From NCBI RefSeq assembly GCF_022637415.1, contig NZ_CP093340.1, positions 2,046,001 to 2,110,000 on the forward strand: a stretch of DNA of 64,000 nucleotides, in the 5' to 3' direction. Source of the stretch: Luteimonas sp. S4-F44. Its GTDB lineage: Bacteria; Pseudomonadota; Gammaproteobacteria; Xanthomonadales; Xanthomonadaceae. Position numbers and translations under genes: made by a program. Positions 60,966-64,000 of this stretch are shown one piece after another. Position 1 is the first letter of the stretch; each line of letters opens with the position of its first letter. The notes below the pieces were generated by a model that saw only the letters and a list, made by a program, of their open reading frames with translations, was not told the DNA's origin and did no database searches.

Positions 60966-62594
60966 TCACTCGGCAAGCGCGCGCCTCACGTTCTCGATCG
61001 CCTGTACCTGAAGGGGGTCGTTCGAATCCGCCACTTCAAGGAAATTCTCGAACCACCGCCTCGAAATGGGTTGACCCAGGGACTCACGACGCGACCAGTC
61101 CAAGATATGCGCGCGACCGTCGCGAGGATACTTCTCCAAAAGCGCATCGAGATACGGACTTGCCTTCGCCATTGCGTCTTCAGTAGGCAACCCGGCGTCG
61201 TACATCCACATCGTCACCAGTTCGCGCAGGACCACCTGCTCCTGGCTCGGGTCCTTCCGGGCCAGCTGATAGTGCGCTTCGGCAAGTTCAAACCGACCGA
61301 TGTTGTAACTGGCTGCGGCAAGGAGATACTGGCCGTACGCATCGTCCGGGCTGCGCGCTACTGCATCCGCGGCCGTCGCGAATGCCCATTCGGGTTCCCC
61401 GCGCACGAGCCGACTTGCAACCTGTCGCGCCTGCCAGGGCGTCAACAGAGCAAAACGTTCACGTTGCAGAAGCAAAGCAAGGCCCTTGATCTCGTCTACG
61501 GACGTTCCGTCGGACCGATGAAAACTCAGCTGCGCCGCTCTTGCGAGCGCATCCTCATTCGACGCCATCCGGACGGCCTCGTCGATGACGTCCGCAGCGC
61601 CCTGCGTGTAGCGATCTTCTGCCATCTCGATACGCACCGCTTCGACGTAAGGCGCTGCGAGCTGGTTGGCCTGTAGCGGATACTTCTCCACATTCGATGC
61701 CAAAGTCTGCGCGTACTGCGCCATTGCCTGCAATGCCCCACCCCATCGCGGTTGTAACGCCCCCATGCGCGACAGCGCGACCTCGGCGCACGCTGGCCCT
61801 GCGAGCTGAGCTTGTGCGAATGCCCATGCCTCTAGATCCCTGTCGGACACTGCCTTCGCTATTTCCATCATGCCGATGTAGGCCTGCGTCAACGCAGGAT
61901 CCAGTTCGATGGCCCGGCCATAGAGCTGTACAGCCTCGACGAAGTGGCTTTCCATCGCTTCGATCTGGGCAGGGGTGGTCTCCGACGCCCATGCTAAGCC
62001 TCGCGCCGCCCACCCCATTTTGGAGTGGTGGTGCCCGCGCATCATCACCGCAAACGCGCTATCAGGCGCGGCTTCGATCCATTGTGCCGTGAGCGCATCG
62101 CGCTCATCCTCCGGCAGCTTGGTCACGTCGTGGACAAACGTATGGATGCGCTCGGCCTCCTCGCGCTGCCCATGGCCCGCCGAGACCGCGGCGAGTTGCG
62201 CTTCAAGCACGTCTACCTGCCCGGCATCGAGCAGCGCCTTCGTCTGCGCGGGCGAAGGCGCATTGGCAAAGTGATAGTGACAATGCGCCGCTGCGTGACC
62301 GGAAGGCCAAGCGTTGTCTGGCAGATCGGGCCATGCCAGACAACGGGCAAGCGGGTCTTTCATCTGCCTCGCGGCGCGCACGGCGATCAGATAGTCGCGC
62401 CATGGCGCCCCTACACCCACAAACTGTTCGCCTTGCGGCTTGTCCGGTATTGCAGGCAGGTCCAGTACGGCGGCAGGCGCGCTACCGGCAGCCGTCACCA
62501 GAGCGCTGAGCAAGGCCACTGACCCAAATGTACGCCTGCGCTGGGAATCAAACAGCATCTTCGGCGCCGACGTAAAAAACACCTTGCTTTGCAT
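60966..62594 (-). CDS. DUF4034-like TPR-type protein, exported
   Basis: The 542-residue protein has a hydrophobic N-terminal segment (FGSVALLSALVTAAGSAPAA) after a basic stretch, so it is likely exported or anchored. The rest is helical and repeat-like: ALLDAGQVDVLEAQLAAVSA, WIEAAPDSAFAVMMRGHHHS, HFVEAVQLYGRAIELDPALTQAYIGM and later YGQYLLAAASYNIGRFELAEAHYQ, which have TPR/Sel1-type spacing. It resembles DUF4034 proteins, sometimes associated with toxin or immunity loci, but that is a weak match. A second ATG at 62558 is an alternative start. Confidence 0.62.
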   Translation of the reverse strand: MQSKVFFTSAPKMLFDSQRRRTFGSVALLSALVTAAGSAPAAVLDLPAIPDKPQGEQFVGVGAPWRDYLIAVRAARQMKDPLARCLAWPDLPDNAWPSGHAAAHCHYHFANAPSPAQTKALLDAGQVDVLEAQLAAVSAGHGQREEAERIHTFVHDVTKLPEDERDALTAQWIEAAPDSAFAVMMRGHHHSKMGWAARGLAWASETTPAQIEAMESHFVEAVQLYGRAIELDPALTQAYIGMMEIAKAVSDRDLEAWAFAQAQLAGPACAEVALSRMGALQPRWGGALQAMAQYAQTLASNVEKYPLQANQLAAPYVEAVRIEMAEDRYTQGAADVIDEAVRMASNEDALARAAQLSFHRSDGTSVDEIKGLALLLQRERFALLTPWQARQVASRLVRGEPEWAFATAADAVARSPDDAYGQYLLAAASYNIGRFELAEAHYQLARKDPSQEQVVLRELVTMWMYDAGLPTEDAMAKASPYLDALLEKYPRDGRAHILDWSRRESLGQPISRRWFENFLEVADSNDPLQVQAIENVRRALAE

Positions 62595-62717
62595 GTCTAC
62601 TCGCTTTATCAAAATTTCTCGGCTTTGTTATTACGAAACGTCGAAGAAGGCGCTTGGCTCCCCGACTTGGAGCTACTGACATAACCACTAACGCCAACCG
62701 GAACAAGAAGCCCGCCC

Positions 62718-63617
62718 CTACATTTCCGGTGTCGAAGCGCGCAGCACCTCCATCGCCGCATCCGCCTTGCGCTGCGACTCACGGACTTCGGCGAGCGTCG
62801 GCTTGGGCCGTGTGGCGTGCTCCACGCAACGATCTACAGTCGCGCCTGTGCGTGGGTCGCGTTCGATACAGAAGTTCTGAGCCGCGGGTACCAGCGCGAT
62901 CGCAGCACGAGGTGGCGCGACCGACGGCGCCGCCTCGTAACGCGGTGGCGTAACGACAGCAGATCGACCGACGTTCTGGAGGCTCAGGTTCAAGTTCCGG
63001 CTCAGGCCTTGGATCACCTGATAGGCGACCAGCAACAGCAAGCAAAGCGCGATGAACTTCAACAGCAGCGCAATGCCGGTGGCTTTGGCATACGACTTCG
63101 CGGCCCTGCGTCCAGCAGGCACAGCGCGATTGAGCGCGGTATTCAGTAAGTGCTCGCCGACCTGGGCGGCCAGCGTGTCGGCGGTGCGGGTTGCGGCAGG
63201 CGGCGCGTCCGGCAGTGGGCCGAGCATGGCGCGGAGTTCGTCGCCGTCGATCAATTGGACGTGGCCATTGCGGACGGCAGCTTCAATCGCAGCGCGAGTG
63301 AACTCGCCGCTGGTCACGACAATGGCGCCGTCGGCCTTGGCGTTGACCATCACGCCAATTAATTGGTGCACATCGTTGTGAGGCACCTTGTAGGCATTCC
63401 AGTGCTTGACCTGCACCAGCAACAACCGCCCGTCGCGCCGCAGTTCTAGATCGACACCACCATCGAACCGGCCAGCCGACGCGCCCGTCCCCACGTGCGT
63501 GACCTGATAACCCGCGTTGCGGTAGTGCGCGGCGAGCAGATGCTCCAGCCGGTCCCACCGCACCCCAGTCAGCGCATCGTCGCGACGATGCGCCACCCGC
63601 TTCAATCCCTGTCGCAT
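62718..63617 (-). CDS. Mrr-type restriction-endonuclease-like protein with a membrane segment
   Basis: The 299-residue protein has an Mrr_cat-like nuclease domain near the N terminus. GWRWDRLEHLL-like helices (WDRLEHLLAAHYRNAGYQV) are followed by the PD-(D/E)xK core: D56 in FDGGVDLELRRDG and Q69-V-K71 in LLLVQVKHW. Then come GVMVNAKADGAIVVTSGEFT and LIDGDELRAML. A membrane helix is at about 180-205 (IALLLKFIALCLLLLVAYQVI). A Cys-containing periplasmic-like tail ends it. It could act in defence or repair; the membrane anchor is notable. Confidence 0.82.
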   Translation of the reverse strand: MRQGLKRVAHRRDDALTGVRWDRLEHLLAAHYRNAGYQVTHVGTGASAGRFDGGVDLELRRDGRLLLVQVKHWNAYKVPHNDVHQLIGVMVNAKADGAIVVTSGEFTRAAIEAAVRNGHVQLIDGDELRAMLGPLPDAPPAATRTADTLAAQVGEHLLNTALNRAVPAGRRAAKSYAKATGIALLLKFIALCLLLLVAYQVIQGLSRNLNLSLQNVGRSAVVTPPRYEAAPSVAPPRAAIALVPAAQNFCIERDPRTGATVDRCVEHATRPKPTLAEVRESQRKADAAMEVLRASTPEM

Positions 63618-63899
63618 GCCGTCCCCCTGACTGGCCTACGTCACCGCTCGCGCGGTTTCATCCTAGATAAGTGAACCTGGAACGGTTAGCTACCACTCTG
63701 TTGAGCTCATGGAGCGGCAAGGGCTGAATAAGCGAGGTAATCGCCTCTCTCCTTCGGCGTGGTGAAGGCTGAGCCTGAGTAGGATACCGTCTCACTGCGC
63801 CAGCGCACAGGCAACGCCCAGCCACTGCAGCACCGCCCATCCCGCCGTGTTGACCCTGCCCGCGGTAGCGTCGGCGGCCCTTACATCCCCTAGTTCGCC
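63618..63899. other. Intergenic region without recognised gene
   Basis: A 282-bp gap between the divergent Mrr-type gene and the last, cut gene. One Arg/Gly-rich open frame crosses it without a family match. No terminator or operator stands out. Confidence 0.35.
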
Positions 63900-64000
63900 A
63901 TGACCCCACTCGACAAACCCCTCAAGCGCGAAGTGCAGATCGATGACGCGCCGTATGTGCTGACCATCGATCCCGACGGTCTGAAGCTCGTGCCCAAAGG
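63900..64000 (+). CDS. Small conserved hypothetical protein (3' truncated by window end)
   Basis: The window holds only the first 33-34 codons, MTPLDKPLKREVQIDDAPYV and LTIDPDGLKLVPKG. This start is like a small family of Xanthomonadaceae proteins that begin with PLKRE and continue LVPKGKRKG. The rest is outside the window. Function unknown. Confidence 0.6.
   Translation, partial: MTPLDKPLKREVQIDDAPYVLTIDPDGLKLVPK

Noticed and set aside
60720..61186. Arg/Ser-rich plus-strand frame in the long intergenic stretch
   Set aside because: No family blocks, and it runs into the antisense of the DUF4034-like gene. Composition is typical of non-coding frames in GC-rich DNA.
1..64000. tRNA, rRNA, CRISPR arrays, complete insertion sequences or prophage genes
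   Set aside because: By eye no T-arm consensus with a fitting acceptor stem, spaced short repeats, transposase or phage structural genes were found. A tRNA or covariance-model scan would settle the RNA part.

Overview
The window is very GC-rich DNA with dense coding on both strands. Its gene content points to the Xanthomonadaceae/Lysobacteraceae, in the Lysobacter-Luteimonas-Xanthomonas neighbourhood. The supports are a DUF3247 Sm-like protein, an alpha-lytic-type secreted serine protease, a chromosomal orphan ParB-like protein, a ccoNOQP-ccoGHIS cluster and many secreted peptidases and lipoproteins. No rRNA gene is present, so the genus is an inference. I saw no tRNA, CRISPR array, complete insertion sequence or prophage. 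The window reads as ordinary chromosome with a few decayed genes.

Layout. Positions 1-8.2 kb: the end of a Crp/Fnr-type regulator, DUF3247, three envelope lipoproteins of lysozyme-inhibitor type, an amidohydrolase with DUF2789, small membrane proteins (DUF1328, DUF998), the remnant of a ROK-family gene, a YkgJ-like cysteine-cluster protein, an SDR oxidoreductase and a glycine-zipper protein. Positions 8.3-17.6 kb: nitroreductase, AtoE-type short-chain fatty acid transporter, M13 metallopeptidase, a mutarotase-like protein with a lipoprotein signal, a GH16 glucanase behind a LacI-type palindrome, glutaminase and glutathionyl-hydroquinone reductase. Positions 17.6-26.7 kb, all on the minus strand: the microaerobic respiration block. 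It runs ccoN-ccoO-ccoQ-ccoP, a small membrane gene, then ccoG-ccoH-ccoI-ccoS and a TauE/SafE protein. The genes are mostly joined by ATGA overlaps, and a perfect FNR box sits at about -42 from a predicted start site.

Positions 27-36 kb: an S9 dipeptidyl-peptidase-type enzyme, a long palindromic repeat, YaiI (DUF188), an aldo/keto reductase, DUF488, DUF4142, an AraC regulator with an EamA transporter, and an acyltransferase. Positions 36.2-37 kb: an orphan ParB-like protein. Positions 37-45.5 kb: an amino-sugar cluster. One operon encodes a Tat-exported alpha-galactosidase/alpha-N-acetylgalactosaminidase-like enzyme, an EamA transporter, a KbaZ/GatZ subunit, an AgaS-type isomerase/deaminase and a BadF-type kinase. 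A lipoprotein amidohydrolase is divergent from it and a DeoR-family AgaR-like repressor lies beyond. TTTCG direct repeats stand in front of the operon and of the repressor gene. The deacetylase and the catalytic aldolase subunit expected for the route are not here.

Positions 45.6-64 kb: S66 LD-carboxypeptidase, an alpha-lytic-type protease with a changed S1 pocket, RlmF, a three-gene SPFH / zinc-ribbon / small membrane protein operon resembling part of the Bacillus YdjFGHI membrane-stress module, lipoproteins, a frameshifted exported-protein gene, an esterase, an HhH-GPD protein, FKBP, YajD, an L,D-transpeptidase with an Lpp-like coiled-coil lipoprotein, a DUF4034-like protein, a membrane-anchored Mrr-type nuclease and the start of a further gene.
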